Assembly: GCF_001482385.1 (NCBI RefSeq)
Contig: NZ_CP013611.1
Location: forward strand, 806,001-870,000
Length of the DNA: 64,000 nucleotides
Direction of reading: 5' to 3'
DNA from: Pseudoalteromonas rubra
GTDB taxonomy: Bacteria; Pseudomonadota; Gammaproteobacteria; Enterobacterales; Alteromonadaceae
The notes under the pieces are model-generated. The model saw only the letters and a list, made by a program, of their open reading frames with translations. It searched no databases and was not told the origin of the DNA. The translations under genes and the position numbers were made by a program. Shown one piece after another: positions 1 to 11,050 of this stretch. Numbering within the stretch: the first letter of the stretch is position 1; each line of letters begins with the position of its first letter.

Positions 1-436
1 TTGCCGCCAACCGATTAAGGGTTGCACGTATTGTAGCCAATTCATTTTGCACTTGCGCTGGGAGATCATCTTGCGATATCAGCTCCCCCTCCTGTGGCGT
101 TGCAAAGGTCGAAAGTCCCAACTCGGCAATTAGAGATTGCATATGAATATGTGTCGCACCTACCCACTGTGCACCACCATCCACAATATGGCGCTCACCG
201 CCTGTTGTTGTCAGCTGTTGATTCAAGGTCCGCCCGCCAACCCGGCTTTTTGCTTCAAGTAACTTAAAGTGGTAGCGGTTTTGAGCTGACAACTGCTTTG
301 CCGCCGCCAGCCCGGCTAACCCACCCCCAATAACAACAATATCAGTCACATCCTTGATACTTTCAAAGTTAACATTGTCCAGCACTTGAGATGCCAAGTG
401 CTTTAAGTTAGTAGTATGATCTGTTGGTGCTTTCAT
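1..436 (-). CDS. Flavin monoamine oxidase family protein, N-terminal part (runs off the left edge)
   Basis: Read on the minus strand from an ATG at 436, the frame stays open to base 1 (145 codons), so the C-terminal part lies outside the window. The translation has a dinucleotide-binding motif VVIGGGLAGLAAAK around residue 35, followed by an acidic strand end (LLEA) and RVGGR, then DGGAQWVGATH near residue 95. These are hallmarks of the FAD-binding N-terminus of flavin amine oxidases (oxidation of amines or amino acids with release of H2O2). There is no signal peptide. The start is supported by AAGGA about 8 bases upstream. The substrate cannot be told from this fragment. It is divergent from the hybrid kinase. 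Confidence 0.82.
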   Translation of the reverse strand, partial: MKAPTDHTTNLKHLASQVLDNVNFESIKDVTDIVVIGGGLAGLAAAKQLSAQNRYHFKLLEAKSRVGGRTLNQQLTTTGGERHIVDGGAQWVGATHIHMQSLIAELGLSTFATPQEGELISQDDLPAQVQNELATIRATLNRLAA

Positions 437-802
437 TTTTCTGTCCTTGTATGTGGTAATAACTAAGTTGTCTAAACATCTGCACACTAGGATAAAAGCC
501 AGGGACTCGTTTAAGTATGTATTTGTTGTCAGCGAATGTGGCAAAGTGTGAGAGAGTGCTGGAAACCATCAAGGTTGCGTTCATATTTCAGTCGTTTTGA
601 CATCGTTCCAAAGCAATAGATCGATAAATGTCGACACTATTTTGCTTAATGGTATAAACAGTATTGGGATAGACTGAAACCTGCTCAGCAAATAATAAAT
701 TTTTAACAGTATAAACAACTGAATGCATAGAAATCGTTCGCAAATTCAACTAGCCTAGTAACACGAGCTCCGCTTTTTAAGCATCTTCTTTGGTTGCCAA
801 TC
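437..802. other. Intergenic region between divergent genes
   Basis: 366 bases between the divergent amine oxidase and hybrid kinase genes. It must hold both promoters, but no operator or strong promoter stands out. It is AT-rich from about 600 to 760. No gene is seen. Confidence 0.4.
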
Positions 803-3800
803 ATGCATTTGGGTAAACGGCTTTTTCTAGTCTATTTCGGTTTGGTCTTGATGGCTGTTACGCCAGCGCTGTGTTTTGGCAACATCCCGGTACTTGCCAA
901 TCAATACTCAGTTAAAAAGCTGACTGCTGAGGATGGCTTCGTCTCATCCGAAATCTATTCCATCATACAAGATCAACAAGGCTTACTCTGGTTTGGCACT
1001 GCAGAGAATGGCGTGATGCGCTATGACGGTCGAAAAGTCACCCTGTTTGAATTTGATGGCCAAAGTGACACTGGCTTATCGCACAATGATGCTGGCAACC
1101 TGATGTTAGATAGAAATGGGGACATTTGGATCGGCACCTGGGGCGGAGGGGCCAATCGCTATGATCCAAAGACCGGACAGTTCGAAAACTTTCGTCATGA
1201 CCCTAAACAACCAACCTCAATTTCAGCAAACCGGATCCAGTCTTTATATCATGACCTGGATGGTTCAGTCTGGCTGGGCTCATATGATAGCGGGCTTAAT
1301 CGCTACCTGGGGCAAGGTAACTTTGAGCATGTCAGTAAGAGCACCGACTCTGTTACTAGGCTATCTCACAATCGAATCTGGGATATAGAAAATGATGGCA
1401 TGGACCGCCTTTGGATAGCAACGAGTTACGGCCTGAACCTCTACGACAAAACCACTCAGCGTTTTAATTACTTTTTCCCGGACCCAACAAACACCACCCC
1501 AACCGGTACCAATGAAATCAGGCACATTTTAAAAACGTCGCATAACAAGCTGTACATCGGAACCCAGCAAGGTCCTTTTGCATTCGACCCAGCCAGTGCT
1601 GAGTTCAGTAAAATTGGCCCTGCAGATGGCCCCCACCTGGGACAGGTTAACTCTATGATTGAAGATCAGGAGGGTTATATCTGGTTTGTAACCAGTCAAG
1701 GCGTGTTCAGAAAACACCCGTCGAATGAAGAATTAGTACAGCTGGAACTTGAGTACAATAATGGCATGCGGATTATATTTGAAGACAATGCCAAAACACT
1801 ATGGATCACCAATGAGGTGCACGGTATTTTTAAGCTGGTACCACATCGTAAATTCAAATCTATCAGCAACTCGATGCTCAAAGCGCCAAATGGCATTGCT
1901 ACGGATAAAAATGGTGACCTGCTCATCGTCAATTCGACTTCTCACTTGCTCAGATGGGATGTCGCATCACAAACCCTGCACCCTCTCTCCCCGCCGTTAT
2001 TTAATGAGTTTAATGGCTTTAGTGAAAATCGACTCCTTGAACGCCCTGTTTTACATCTCGACGGTGATGCCACTTTGTGGGTCGCGCAGAATGAGGGGCT
2101 AGCACAGTTTAACCTGGATACACGTGCCGTGACGCTTATTCGCTATCCAAAGGATGATCCAAACCACAGACAATTTCGGGAAATAAGAGCACTTGCAGTT
2201 GATAAACAAGGCAACCTCTGGGTAGGGACATACAAAAACGGGGTTTACATTTATAATCCGGACGCTGGTACCTTCAGACACCTTGATAGCTCTTATGGCT
2301 TGTCACACCCAGAAGTATTAACCATATACAAAGATAATGCGCATAATATGTGGGTCGGCACCGGTAACGGCGTAAACCTATGGCTTGAAAAAGAGCAGAT
2401 TTTTCAACCTTTTGTGAATAACCCCTATCGTGAGGACAGCCTGCTTGGCAGCATTGTACAGGATATCTACCAAACCCAGGATGGGCAAATCTGGATTGCT
2501 ACCCAACAAGGGCTCAACCTGTATCAGGCCAAGACGAACAACTTTGCGCACTTTAGCACGCAAAATGGCCTGCCAAGTAACTTGATCCGCGCAATCTCGG
2601 ACGATATGAGAGGTAATTTATGGCTAACCACAAACCGAGGCATCACTAAGTTTTCACCGTCAACGGGTAAAGTGAGTAATTTTGACAGCCATAATGGATT
2701 ACTTGGATTAAATTACTATTCTGATAGCCTGATCAAAGCCAAACGAGATCTGCTCTTTACCAGTAGCCAGCGCGGTATCGAATATTTCAGTACACGTCCT
2801 TTGCAATCAAACCTCAAGGACCCTACGCTTATCTTGACGGGCTTTAACAAGATGGGACAACCCGTAAAACTGGATAAACCTTACTCCTACGTCACAGATA
2901 TATACCTCACCTACCTGGATTATATTTTTTCTCTTGAGTTTTCCGTGCTCGATTTTGTGTCACCTAATAAAAACCAGTATGCCTATAAACTAGAAGGCTA
3001 TGACGACAACTGGATAGACATTGGTAACCGAAATTCAGCCTCATTCACGAACCTGGATGGCGGCACTTATACACTTCAGGTAAAAGCCACCAATAGCCGG
3101 GGTGAGTGGAGTGAGCAACTGTTATCAATTAACTTGCATGTTGCTCCACCTCCCTGGAAAACCTGGTGGGCTTACACACTCTATGCCATAGCATTTGTTT
3201 TGCTTATTTTTACCGTGATTTATCTGCGCACCCGCATGCAAAAAGCAGAAATCAATCGCCAAAAACAATTCGTTGTGCAGCTTGAAGAACAAGTTTCACA
3301 GAAAACGGCTTCTTTGAAATCACAAGCGATGGAGCTGGAAGCTGCCCTAAAAAAAGCAGAGCAAGCAACCCGCCTGAAATCTGAATTTTTGGCTAACATG
3401 AGCCATGAAATAAGAACGCCAATGAACGGGGTGTTGGGCATGCTGGAGCTTCTTAAGCACAGCGAATTGACACCTGAACAGGAGCACTCTGTCGGCATTG
3501 CCAGCAGCAGCGCTCACTCCCTACTCGGTCTGATCAACGATATTCTGGACTTTTCAAAGATTGAGGCTGACAAGCTGGAACTTGAGTTTATCGATTTCGA
3601 CGTCAGGCAGCTTTTTGAGCAGCTGGCTGAATCTATGGCACTTGGCGCTCAAACGAAAGGGGTAAGCTTAGCCGTCGACCTGACCGGTGTCCAAACAGCT
3701 ATGATTAATTCAGACCCAGGTCGGATCCGACAAATCGCAGCAAACATCCTCAGTAATGCGATTAAATTTACTGAGCAAGGCGAAATCGTGATGAGCGCGT

Positions 3801-4939
3801 CACTGACTCATTCTATCAGTGATGACAAAACCATGCTTACCTGTCGCATTCAGGATACCGGGATTGGCATACCTGAAGAGATGCTTTCGAGCTTGTTTGA
3901 TTCCTTCACTCAGGTTGATGCTTCTACCACCAGAAAGTATGGGGGGACAGGATTAGGCCTGAGTATTACCAAACGGCTGTGCCAGTTGCTGGGTGGTGAT
4001 GTATCTGTTTCTAGCACCGTTGGGCACGGCAGTTGTTTTGAGTTCACATGTCAGGTCAACCCATGTGAGATCACAGAGCCAAAAGCCCCCGCATTTTCGT
4101 CATTAAACATCCATGCCCTGCTAGTCGATTCAGATACCTCAAGTAACGAAGTCATAAAGCATCAGCTCGAGCGTTGGCATGTACAGGTTAGTGAAGCACA
4201 CAGCGCAGAACAGGCTTTGCAGATACTCTCTGTAAGCAGCATTGACATTGTGTTTTTCAGCAGAACACTACCTACAATGAGTAGTGAATTAATGACCCGT
4301 GAGATCAGGCAAAACCGCCAGCTTAGTCAGCTAAAGCTCATCATGATGACGCTACTGGACGAACAGTTTGATGCGGTTGAATCAAGCCCGGTGCCTTTGG
4401 ATGGCTACTTCACGAAACCAGCTACCCAACACGATTTGATGAAAGCACTGTCTGGCTTAGAGCCCAGTAAGAATCAAGAAGAGGATACAGGCCCTAGCCA
4501 CAAACAAAATCAGGCCGATACACAAAACTTCCCGTGGGCAAAAGACACCCATGTATTACTGGTCGAGGACAATAAAGTCAATCAATTGGTCGCAACGCGG
4601 ATCTTAGAACACCTGGGCGTGACCATCGACATTGCAGAAAATGGCTTAGAGGCATTGGACAAACTGCGCAACACGGAAACCGAAGCATATACTCTGCTAC
4701 TAATGGATTGCCAAATGCCAAAAATGGATGGCTATGAAGCCACCCGGCGTATTCGCTCAGCTCAGGCTGGCAATCATTATACCGATATCCCCATCATTGC
4801 AATGACAGCAAACGCAATGCAAGGCGACAGGCAAAAGTGCCTGGATGCAGGTATGGATGACTATATAACAAAGCCCATAGAGTCAGCCAAAGTTACAGAA
4901 AAGCTTGAATACTGGGTAACCAAAACCACTATAACCTGA
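803..4939 (+). CDS. Hybrid sensor histidine kinase with periplasmic beta-propeller sensor
   Basis: About 1379 residues. The domain order is signal peptide (1-28), then many Reg_prop-type WxG/F repeats (about 30-690) forming periplasmic propellers. A Y_Y_Y domain (about 695-780), one membrane helix (about 787-809) and a coiled coil follow. HisKA has the phospho-acceptor His868 in [11 protein letters not shown], and the HATPase_c domain has G-box GTGLGLSI. Two receiver domains end the protein. The second has an intact Asp1302 ([11 protein letters not shown]); the first has Ser1153 where the Asp should be, so it is a pseudo-receiver. No DNA-binding domain is fused, unlike Bacteroidetes propeller-type hybrids, so the output partner is unknown. 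A TTG at 794 is an alternative start; ATG 803 is preferred. Such kinases usually sense carbohydrates; that is inference. Confidence 0.9.
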   Translation: MHLGKRLFLVYFGLVLMAVTPALCFGNIPVLANQYSVKKLTAEDGFVSSEIYSIIQDQQGLLWFGTAENGVMRYDGRKVTLFEFDGQSDTGLSHNDAGNLMLDRNGDIWIGTWGGGANRYDPKTGQFENFRHDPKQPTSISANRIQSLYHDLDGSVWLGSYDSGLNRYLGQGNFEHVSKSTDSVTRLSHNRIWDIENDGMDRLWIATSYGLNLYDKTTQRFNYFFPDPTNTTPTGTNEIRHILKTSHNKLYIGTQQGPFAFDPASAEFSKIGPADGPHLGQVNSMIEDQEGYIWFVTSQGVFRKHPSNEELVQLELEYNNGMRIIFEDNAKTLWITNEVHGIFKLVPHRKFKSISNSMLKAPNGIATDKNGDLLIVNSTSHLLRWDVASQTLHPLSPPLFNEFNGFSENRLLERPVLHLDGDATLWVAQNEGLAQFNLDTRAVTLIRYPKDDPNHRQFREIRALAVDKQGNLWVGTYKNGVYIYNPDAGTFRHLDSSYGLSHPEVLTIYKDNAHNMWVGTGNGVNLWLEKEQIFQPFVNNPYREDSLLGSIVQDIYQTQDGQIWIATQQGLNLYQAKTNNFAHFSTQNGLPSNLIRAISDDMRGNLWLTTNRGITKFSPSTGKVSNFDSHNGLLGLNYYSDSLIKAKRDLLFTSSQRGIEYFSTRPLQSNLKDPTLILTGFNKMGQPVKLDKPYSYVTDIYLTYLDYIFSLEFSVLDFVSPNKNQYAYKLEGYDDNWIDIGNRNSASFTNLDGGTYTLQVKATNSRGEWSEQLLSINLHVAPPPWKTWWAYTLYAIAFVLLIFTVIYLRTRMQKAEINRQKQFVVQLEEQVSQKTASLKSQAMELEAALKKAEQATRLKSEFLANMSHEIRTPMNGVLGMLELLKHSELTPEQEHSVGIASSSAHSLLGLINDILDFSKIEADKLELEFIDFDVRQLFEQLAESMALGAQTKGVSLAVDLTGVQTAMINSDPGRIRQIAANILSNAIKFTEQGEIVMSASLTHSISDDKTMLTCRIQDTGIGIPEEMLSSLFDSFTQVDASTTRKYGGTGLGLSITKRLCQLLGGDVSVSSTVGHGSCFEFTCQVNPCEITEPKAPAFSSLNIHALLVDSDTSSNEVIKHQLERWHVQVSEAHSAEQALQILSVSSIDIVFFSRTLPTMSSELMTREIRQNRQLSQLKLIMMTLLDEQFDAVESSPVPLDGYFTKPATQHDLMKALSGLEPSKNQEEDTGPSHKQNQADTQNFPWAKDTHVLLVEDNKVNQLVATRILEHLGVTIDIAENGLEALDKLRNTETEAYTLLLMDCQMPKMDGYEATRRIRSAQAGNHYTDIPIIAMTANAMQGDRQKCLDAGMDDYITKPIESAKVTEKLEYWVTKTTIT

Positions 4940-4950
4940 GTGGAATGGCA

Positions 4951-4990
4951 ATTGGCTGGCCCCACTTACAGAAGCCCTACGCCAGCCAAT
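4951..4990. terminator. Hairpin between convergent genes
   Basis: A perfect 10-base inverted repeat (ATTGGCTGGC / GCCAGCCAAT) with a 20-base loop lies between the stops of the hybrid kinase and the FAD oxidoreductase. There is no clear T tract on either side, so its role as a bidirectional terminator is only likely. Confidence 0.4.
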
Positions 4991-5002
4991 ACTGGTGAAT
5001 TA

Positions 5003-6724
5003 TTAGATAATGGTTTTTCTGCTTCTAAACAGGCATTTGGAGTCCTGACTCTGGTCGAGTTTAACGCCAATTAGCGACTCATAGCTGTCACCAAAGTAAT
5101 CTTCTGTTTTCACCGCCGCATCCTTAAAGCTGATAAATGCCCCTTTCGTCTCTGGTATATCAAAACTTCGACATGACTCTATCCAGTCTTGTGCTCTGTT
5201 TTCATAAAATCGTGTTGAGATCAGCTTTGCGATATCTGCGGGTTCATTACCCTGCGCCGGCTGATCCCACCACGTCTGATACTGAATCGTAAAGGGTCTG
5301 TCCTGATAGGGGAATGCACAGCTCACTTTATCCTGTTCTGATAATTGCTGTTTGTCGGAATAATATTGGCCACTGATAGCGCCTAAGGTAATGTAAGCTG
5401 CGATGTTGCTGCCTGTAGCGTCGCCCTCTAACAAGGTAGACTGCAACGATTTGACCAGCGCTTGTCTGCCAGCGCGACCCCATTTTGAGGTAGGCATTCT
5501 CGACGTTATCTTATGTGGTGCAGGCCCGTCTGTTTCTAACTGAATACCACCGTGTTCTCTGTCCCAGCTATCAAAGTCCAGAGAGTAACCAGTGTGATTA
5601 GTCGCGGCGTTAAACTCTACTGCATGTGCGCAAGTTCTCTGATAAAACTCGTTGAATTCGTGAATGACGTCATTTTTTTGCTGTTGCTTCTCTGTGTCAG
5701 TTAAGCAAGGGTCCTGATTGATTAGAGAGACCAGATAGTAAGCCCATTGTGTCATCATGGTTTCCAGTTCAGTTTTTGTGCCACCAAAATGGCCATTCAG
5801 TTGCCAGCTTAATAGAGCATTTTCACTGATCTCGGATACACACTTAACCCCTTTTGCATTTACTTTAAGGTTGGTACCGATCAGGTTTGGATTTTGACCA
5901 GGTGCGGTTAACTGCTCCCAGGCCGCGATAATGTCTACAGCTTTGATTTTTTCTAGCGCCGGAAATGAGTCGCTTTTAATCACAAAACTCTGAGCAATCT
6001 TTGGTAATTTAAATGGCTTAAAAACCAATTCTGTGACAATACCATAGCTGAGCCCACCGCCGCCTCGCAGCGCCCATAATATACTGTTGTTCTGATCAGG
6101 ATCGCTTTGTGGCTCACGATCAGATAAGGTCGGCTCCTGATTGAGCTCAGCACTCACACCTAAGTACTTTACAGTCCCATCGCCAAGTACTATGGTCGCA
6201 CCAATCAATCGCTCACATCCCATACCGTATTTGCGCGTCCAGGGACCCCAGCCGCCGCCCATGGTATAACCAGCAATGGCCACACTCTGACACGTGCCAT
6301 GAGGGATACCAAGGTGATATGTATCGAGCTCTGCCTTAATCTTCTCAAAGATAGCACCTGGTTGAATACGCACACCAAACGTTTGTTCAGTGCTGGATGG
6401 CAGTTGCGCCTGATAAACATTCACATTGTTCATCAGTTTAAAATCTATCAGTAGTTTGCCGGTTGCAACGCACTCACCTTCGTGGTCATGACCTCCAGAT
6501 TTAACGGCAATTTCAATATCATGCTTGGTTGCATGCTCAATAAGCGCAGCAACCTGTGCCGTATTCTTGACCTGTACAATGGCACTGGGCGCAAAATCAA
6601 ATCTGCGATTAAAAACTTTACGTGATTTGTCATACTCGTCACGACATTCATCAGGGCTAAATATAATTGGTGGGTTGGCGGCGAATGGTTCAAACAGGTG
6701 TTTAAGGTCGTCGATTAAAGACAT
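5003..6724 (-). CDS. FAD-binding oxidoreductase, berberine-bridge-enzyme type
   Basis: 573 residues. The N-terminal FAD_binding_4 (PCMH) domain contains SGGHDHEG with His79 and, in PHGTCQSVAIAGYTMGGGWG, Cys145. These are the positions that in BBE-like enzymes carry the 8-alpha-histidyl and 6-S-cysteinyl links, so bicovalent FAD is likely. The C-terminus (YFGDSYESLIGVKLD...) matches the BBE tail. There is no signal peptide. Family members oxidise sugars, alcohols or alkaloid-like compounds; the substrate here is unknown. The start at 6724 has AAGGA about 10 bases upstream. It is a single gene, convergent with the hybrid kinase. Confidence 0.85.
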   Translation of the reverse strand: MSLIDDLKHLFEPFAANPPIIFSPDECRDEYDKSRKVFNRRFDFAPSAIVQVKNTAQVAALIEHATKHDIEIAVKSGGHDHEGECVATGKLLIDFKLMNNVNVYQAQLPSSTEQTFGVRIQPGAIFEKIKAELDTYHLGIPHGTCQSVAIAGYTMGGGWGPWTRKYGMGCERLIGATIVLGDGTVKYLGVSAELNQEPTLSDREPQSDPDQNNSILWALRGGGGLSYGIVTELVFKPFKLPKIAQSFVIKSDSFPALEKIKAVDIIAAWEQLTAPGQNPNLIGTNLKVNAKGVKCVSEISENALLSWQLNGHFGGTKTELETMMTQWAYYLVSLINQDPCLTDTEKQQQKNDVIHEFNEFYQRTCAHAVEFNAATNHTGYSLDFDSWDREHGGIQLETDGPAPHKITSRMPTSKWGRAGRQALVKSLQSTLLEGDATGSNIAAYITLGAISGQYYSDKQQLSEQDKVSCAFPYQDRPFTIQYQTWWDQPAQGNEPADIAKLISTRFYENRAQDWIESCRSFDIPETKGAFISFKDAAVKTEDYFGDSYESLIGVKLDQSQDSKCLFRSRKTII

Positions 6725-6856
6725 AGCGACTTATTCCTTTTGTAATAGTTCATAGCTGCATTGTGTGTCGGCACGATAACTAAAACCATTACATCGTGTT
6801 ACAGCGCTGGTGCATGAACATACCTGTGAGAGTACGCATTCACCTAAGAGTGTTAA

Positions 6857-6920
6857 GCCTAACAGCCTGACGCCGGGTGGTGCCGCGCTGCCAAGTGCCG
6901 GCACAACCCGCTTGTTAGCT
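6857..6920 (-). other. attC site 1 (end of array)
   Basis: A left core GCCTAAC (6857-6863) and right core GTTAGCT (6914-6920) flank a near-perfect palindrome (GGGTGGTGCCG / CGGCACAACCC). The stop codon of the ADP-ribosylglycohydrolase gene lies inside the right core. This is the last, leftmost site of the array. Confidence 0.7.
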
Positions 6921-7812
6921 GGCCACTCCCGCTCGATATAAATCCAAAACGAGCTGCTTAATTTCGCTAGCCATTGCTATTGATTCTCGCCACTCTTTAG
7001 GTATTCCACTATACCCATAATAAGCTCCAGCAATTTGCCCACATATTGCCGCTGTTGTATCTGCATCGTTTCCGATATTCGCTGCGAGTAGTATTGAATC
7101 CTTGAAGTTTTCGCCATGGTAAAAGCACCAAAGTGCAGAGATTAAGCTTTCAATCACGTAACCGCTGCCAGTAAGCTCCATGTAATTCAAAGTATTAAAA
7201 CTAAAGTCAGATATCGGCTGCAACTCAGCACAAAAATTACCAGGGATGGTTTCGAATATTTCGTTTTTACTATTAGCGTTGAACGCTTTATGAATTAAGT
7301 AGCCAAAAAGCTCGCAAGATTCAATGCACAGAGGAGAACCATGCGTGGTTCGTGAACTTTCTCCCGCATACTTTATACAAGCATCGATATCCCCCGAAAT
7401 AATATATAGGGATAGGTGCCAATCTCATAATTGACCCATTACCAGATGAAAACTTGTCGATGGAACCGCTAAAAGGATTCCTGGTTTCCTGGTACTTTCT
7501 CAACGCGTCAGATACCGTCATTCCAATATCAAAACACTTTCCGTTACTGCTCATGTAACCATCATTATACCAATCACAGTAACGAATCATTTGATCAGTT
7601 GGGTCAAACGCATTCTTGTGGAGCAGGCTATGAGCTAAACATAACGCCATCGACGTGTCGTCGGTCCACTGCCCTTTCTTCAGATTGAAAGGACCGCCAC
7701 CGACCATATCCTCAATTGGCTCAAAAGAGCCTCTTGACGCAAATTCCAAGGTAGTACCTACTGCGTCACCACAAGCAAGCCCTACCAATGAACCAATTAT
7801 CTTATCTTCCAA
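6915..7812 (-). pseudogene. ADP-ribosylglycohydrolase (DraG/ARH family), frameshifted cassette gene
   Basis: The two halves lie in different frames. The N-terminal half (7812 leftwards) contains GLACGDAVG and QWTDDTSMA (Thr50-Asp51-Asp52). The C-terminal half contains GNDADTTAAICGQIAGA. Both are Mg-binding motifs of enzymes that remove ADP-ribose from modified arginines or other groups. The family frame is restored by removing one base from the run of five C at 7391-7395. The product then reads YYFGDIDACIKYAGESSRTTHG and continues to the stop, about 298 residues, a normal length. It may be a real single-base frameshift or a sequencing error in a homopolymer. The gene ends in attC site 1, so it is a mobile cassette. 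It could act as an antidote to an ADP-ribosyltransferase toxin; that is inference. Confidence 0.85.
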
Positions 7813-7946
7813 ATCAACTCCATTTTCTCACTCAACAGGACTAGCAAACACCCATTCCAAAGCTTGTCAGCTGTACATAAATACAGAGCATAACGAAACA
7901 TACAGGGTTTAGGTACAGATGGGTGTCTGTGTTTTTTATAGTGGAT

Positions 7947-8417
7947 TTAATCAACAAGACCCTTACGTAAACTTTTTGCTTCACTCTCAGTGAAGTTAGC
8001 CTTAAAGGTAAATGCATAAGCTGTGTCACCCATTTTTCTGAGGTGTTCCAGTCGCTCTTTAGCTTCATTGAGATCAGGGGTTTGATTATCTTCGATCCAC
8101 CAAAGAACATACGTATCTTCTGGCAAACGATGAAACCACTCGCTTTTCCTGCGCATAAAATCGCGATGGTGGGTGCGGAACATAAAGTTTTTCAATGCAT
8201 CTACAGATTCCCAAACCGACATATTGACAATCATATTAGGGTCATCAAAGGCCTTAATAGATGTTGCATCACCTGATTCATCTTTGAGGCGCCAAATAAA
8301 CCCTTCACTACTTTCCGCTATTCCATTGATTAAATCTAAATTATCGACAAAATCTTTCATTTCCAGACTGTCTAGAGGGTATTTTGCTAACGCTATGTTC
8401 AACTGTGCTAATTTCAT
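7947..8417 (-). CDS. DUF3291 domain-containing protein
   Basis: 156 residues, cytoplasmic. The pattern MKLAQLNIALAKYPLDS, then GFIWRLKDESGDATS, MSVWESVDALKNFMF and HRDFMRRKSEWF matches the DUF3291 family, a dimeric alpha/beta-barrel fold related to antibiotic-biosynthesis monooxygenases with no established activity. ATG 8417 is preferred over ATG 8423 because AAGGA then sits 9 bases upstream. No convincing attC is seen in the 130 bases after its stop. That stretch has only short inverted ends (ACACCCAT near 7850 and ATGGGTGT near 7925). Confidence 0.8.
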   Translation of the reverse strand: MKLAQLNIALAKYPLDSLEMKDFVDNLDLINGIAESSEGFIWRLKDESGDATSIKAFDDPNMIVNMSVWESVDALKNFMFRTHHRDFMRRKSEWFHRLPEDTYVLWWIEDNQTPDLNEAKERLEHLRKMGDTAYAFTFKANFTESEAKSLRKGLVD

Positions 8418-8447
8418 ACACATTGTTCCTTTTCATATTCCGAAAGC

Positions 8448-8757
8448 GTATAACGCTGTTGTCTGAGAAATCCCCAGATATTTAAAATTAAAACCAATAT
8501 GATGAACACACTCCGCCTTGTTTGACTTAGTTCATATCGCCAAAAAACCAACCGGATAATAACACCATACGTGAGATCTCTAGCCTACACGATATACTCA
8601 GAAAAAACTGCCTCCAAATTCATGTGCGCCTTATGAGTGGCGCTAATCTGGTGCCAGTCTTACTGTTCAACTGAGCTGGCAAACCCACAGGCATCCATTC
8701 CTAAATTCGTGCCCTCCTCCAAGTATGCAGCGAAGCGGAACTGGTCTACTGTTAAGC
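8448..8757 (-). other. attC site 2, interrupted by an IS10-like remnant
   Basis: The left core GTATAAC is at 8448-8454 and a perfect right core GTTAAGC at 8751-8757, which holds the stop of the serine hydrolase gene. The middle of the site is replaced by the decayed IS10-like sequence that starts at 8463, eight bases after the TAAC of the left core. Confidence 0.55.
8463..8683 (+). mobile_element. Decayed remnant of an IS10-group element
   Basis: The segment starts with the same terminal repeat type as the complete element at 11051 (CTGAGAAATCCCCAGAT versus CTGAGGAATCCCCAGAT). It follows that copy through the leader and the first codons of the transposase (CACGATATACTCAGAAAAAACTG), then skips roughly 190 bases and resumes at the GTGGCGCTAAT segment. 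The right half is missing. Similarity is judged by eye, clearly diverged, so this insertion is older than the intact copy or comes from another variant. Confidence 0.75.
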
Positions 8758-9879
8758 ATCCGACTTTGAGGCTTTATTATATGCCATCAAATAGTCAAAA
8801 ACCTTATCTGAAATGGCTTCTAACTTTGGTTGAGTATTTTCCTCTGCTAAATTTGTTACGATGAAAATACCAACATTTTTACTTGGATATATGGCCAGCC
8901 AACTAGAAGTGCCCATTGAGCCACCACTTTGATAAAGCATCAGTTCATTGGAATCATATTTAGTTGTGTACCAATAAAATGCCGAGCCGTGGCCCATCCA
9001 ACTCTCTTCCAAAAGTTGATGAGAAATTGCCACCTCAGGCTCTGAGGATAATTGGTGTTGCATGTAACGAGTGACAGACTCAACGTTCGAAGTTAATCCT
9101 CCACTAGCAAACCAATAAGCACTAGCCAAGGGCATTTGATTGCCATTTCCATCTGTACCGACTGTCACTTCACTTACCTCGGATTCTGTACGTCTAAATT
9201 TCGTTCCCTGCTCTCCAGACTTGCTCGTGATCATTTCAAAAACCAGCAACTCAAAAGGTTTTTGGTAGACTGATTCCAGAATATATCCGGCTAAATTAGT
9301 ACCGACGTTTGAATACAGGTAATCCTCACCAGGGGTAGAGTTAAGCTGCACTTTTTCAAGATCATCAAAGTAGTCATCTCTGGAGTATTTTGATATTTTT
9401 TCAAAATATCTGCCTTGCTCAATGTCTTCACGACTAACAGCAAAAGTTCCTGGAAGACCACTAGTATGGGTCAAAAGGTGTCGTAAAGTTATATATTGGT
9501 TAGACAGCTCTAAGTTTTTGTATTTTTTATCTTTAAGGTAATGACGGATATCTTTATCAAGCTCAACTTTCCCTTCAAGAATGGCCTTAGCAACAACTAA
9601 CCCTGTATAGGTTTTGGTTAAAGAACCAATTTCGTATATTGTTTGGTTGTTAGGCATATCGCCATTACTAAACGTCCCTAAATGATATTGGTGAGTATCT
9701 TCTGAGTCTACAATCGAAATTGAGACGACCTGCCCAACATTTCCATCAATAAGTTCTATGAGTTCATGTTTAGTGTTTGATTCAAAATTAGTTGCATCAT
9801 GACTTCTACAAGAGGCCAACGCTGCCATTAATGAAATAACCAATATCGTTGATTTAGTTTGAGTTATGAATCGGCTCAT
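8752..9879 (-). CDS. Serine hydrolase of the beta-lactamase/PBP-like family, lipoprotein
   Basis: 375 residues. A lipoprotein signal ends in LASC (Cys24). The catalytic motif SLTK (Ser86, Lys89) and the second motif YSN (189-191) define the class C/PBP4-like serine hydrolase fold (Pfam Beta-lactamase). The third motif is replaced by HQSGG-like sequence near residue 315, so true beta-lactamase activity is uncertain; esterase or D-aminopeptidase-type activity is as likely. It acts in the periplasm, membrane anchored. Its stop overlaps an attC core, making it a cassette gene. The spacing to the next recognisable cassette is filled with IS21 debris. Confidence 0.85.
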   Translation of the reverse strand: MSRFITQTKSTILVISLMAALASCRSHDATNFESNTKHELIELIDGNVGQVVSISIVDSEDTHQYHLGTFSNGDMPNNQTIYEIGSLTKTYTGLVVAKAILEGKVELDKDIRHYLKDKKYKNLELSNQYITLRHLLTHTSGLPGTFAVSREDIEQGRYFEKISKYSRDDYFDDLEKVQLNSTPGEDYLYSNVGTNLAGYILESVYQKPFELLVFEMITSKSGEQGTKFRRTESEVSEVTVGTDGNGNQMPLASAYWFASGGLTSNVESVTRYMQHQLSSEPEVAISHQLLEESWMGHGSAFYWYTTKYDSNELMLYQSGGSMGTSSWLAIYPSKNVGIFIVTNLAEENTQPKLEAISDKVFDYLMAYNKASKSDA

Positions 9880-10027
9880 TTTTTTCCTTTTAATATATTT
9901 TGAATATCATTCTTTAGACGATAAGATTCCGCAAAAGGTTTAAATGTTAAATTAACCCAGATACTTAGCGCCTTAGTCTGGGGTTTCAGATATTAATATA
10001 GTGGCTAGAGTTAGAGAGGGGCTAGCA

Positions 10028-10520
<493 letters not shown>

Positions 10521-10533
10521 GTGTTATTCAACC

Positions 10534-10660
10534 AGCTAACACCTAATTAAGTAGTGAGTAACGCTACCACCGACCTAAACCATTGTGCCGTAAACACTAA
10601 AGCTGATTCAAACAAAAAGCGCCTAGCGTTGTGAATCACTCTTAAATTTATTGTTGTAGC
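10534..10660 (-). other. attC site 3
   Basis: The left core is AGCTAAC (10534-10540) and the right-end core is degenerate, around GTTGTAGC (10653-10660). The interior (GTGAGTAACGC ... GCGTTGTGAATCACTCTTAA) closely resembles attC sites 7 and 9. The stop codon of the VanZ-like gene lies just inside it. Confidence 0.65.
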
Positions 10661-11019
10661 GATTTTTCTTTCAGGAAAATCGACCGAGCAAAAGAAGCAA
10701 TTAAAATACCTACAACTAGCCCTAAACCATTTGCGCCTAAGTCGAGCCACTCACCATAACGATTTACATATGGCTGAACCAATTCAATAACACCACTATA
10801 AACTAAGAAACCTACGATAAATAACAGCCACTTTTCGGGTCTCGCTAACGCTACTGGAAATGCCAAAGCCCCATAAGCAATAAAATGGTGAGTTTTATCT
10901 GTCCCAGGAACGGAAGGAAGATTATCTATCGGATATAGGGACAAAACAGTAATTGCCACAACTATTAAAGCCGTGAATAGCAACCAATAAAGTCGAACTA
11001 AGTTTAACAAAGATTTCAA
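10648..11019 (-). CDS. VanZ-like family protein
   Basis: 123 residues with about four membrane helices (about 8-28, 45-60, 66-82, 95-112). HFIAYGALAF and the spacing of GEWLDLGANGLGLVVG match the VanZ-like family. VanZ itself confers low-level teicoplanin resistance in Gram-positives; the role in Gram-negatives is unknown, so no resistance function is claimed. The start is a TTG at 11019 with GGAGA upstream. It is a cassette gene between attC 3 and the IS-interrupted attC 4. Confidence 0.8.
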   Translation of the reverse strand: MKSLLNLVRLYWLLFTALIVVAITVLSLYPIDNLPSVPGTDKTHHFIAYGALAFPVALARPEKWLLFIVGFLVYSGVIELVQPYVNRYGEWLDLGANGLGLVVGILIASFARSIFLKEKSLQQ

Positions 11020-11050
11020 GATATTCTCCGGATCGCTATAACGCCTCAGT

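Noticed and set aside
7849..7932. Small MITE with ACACCCAT / ATGGGTGT ends
   Set aside because: Ends are only about 8 bases, no target duplication and no second copy; only weakly like the IS21 ends at 10028 and 10520.
8752..9879. Acquired beta-lactamase resistance gene
   Set aside because: The S-x-x-K and Y-x-N motifs are present but the third (KTG-type) motif is not, so resistance activity cannot be claimed.
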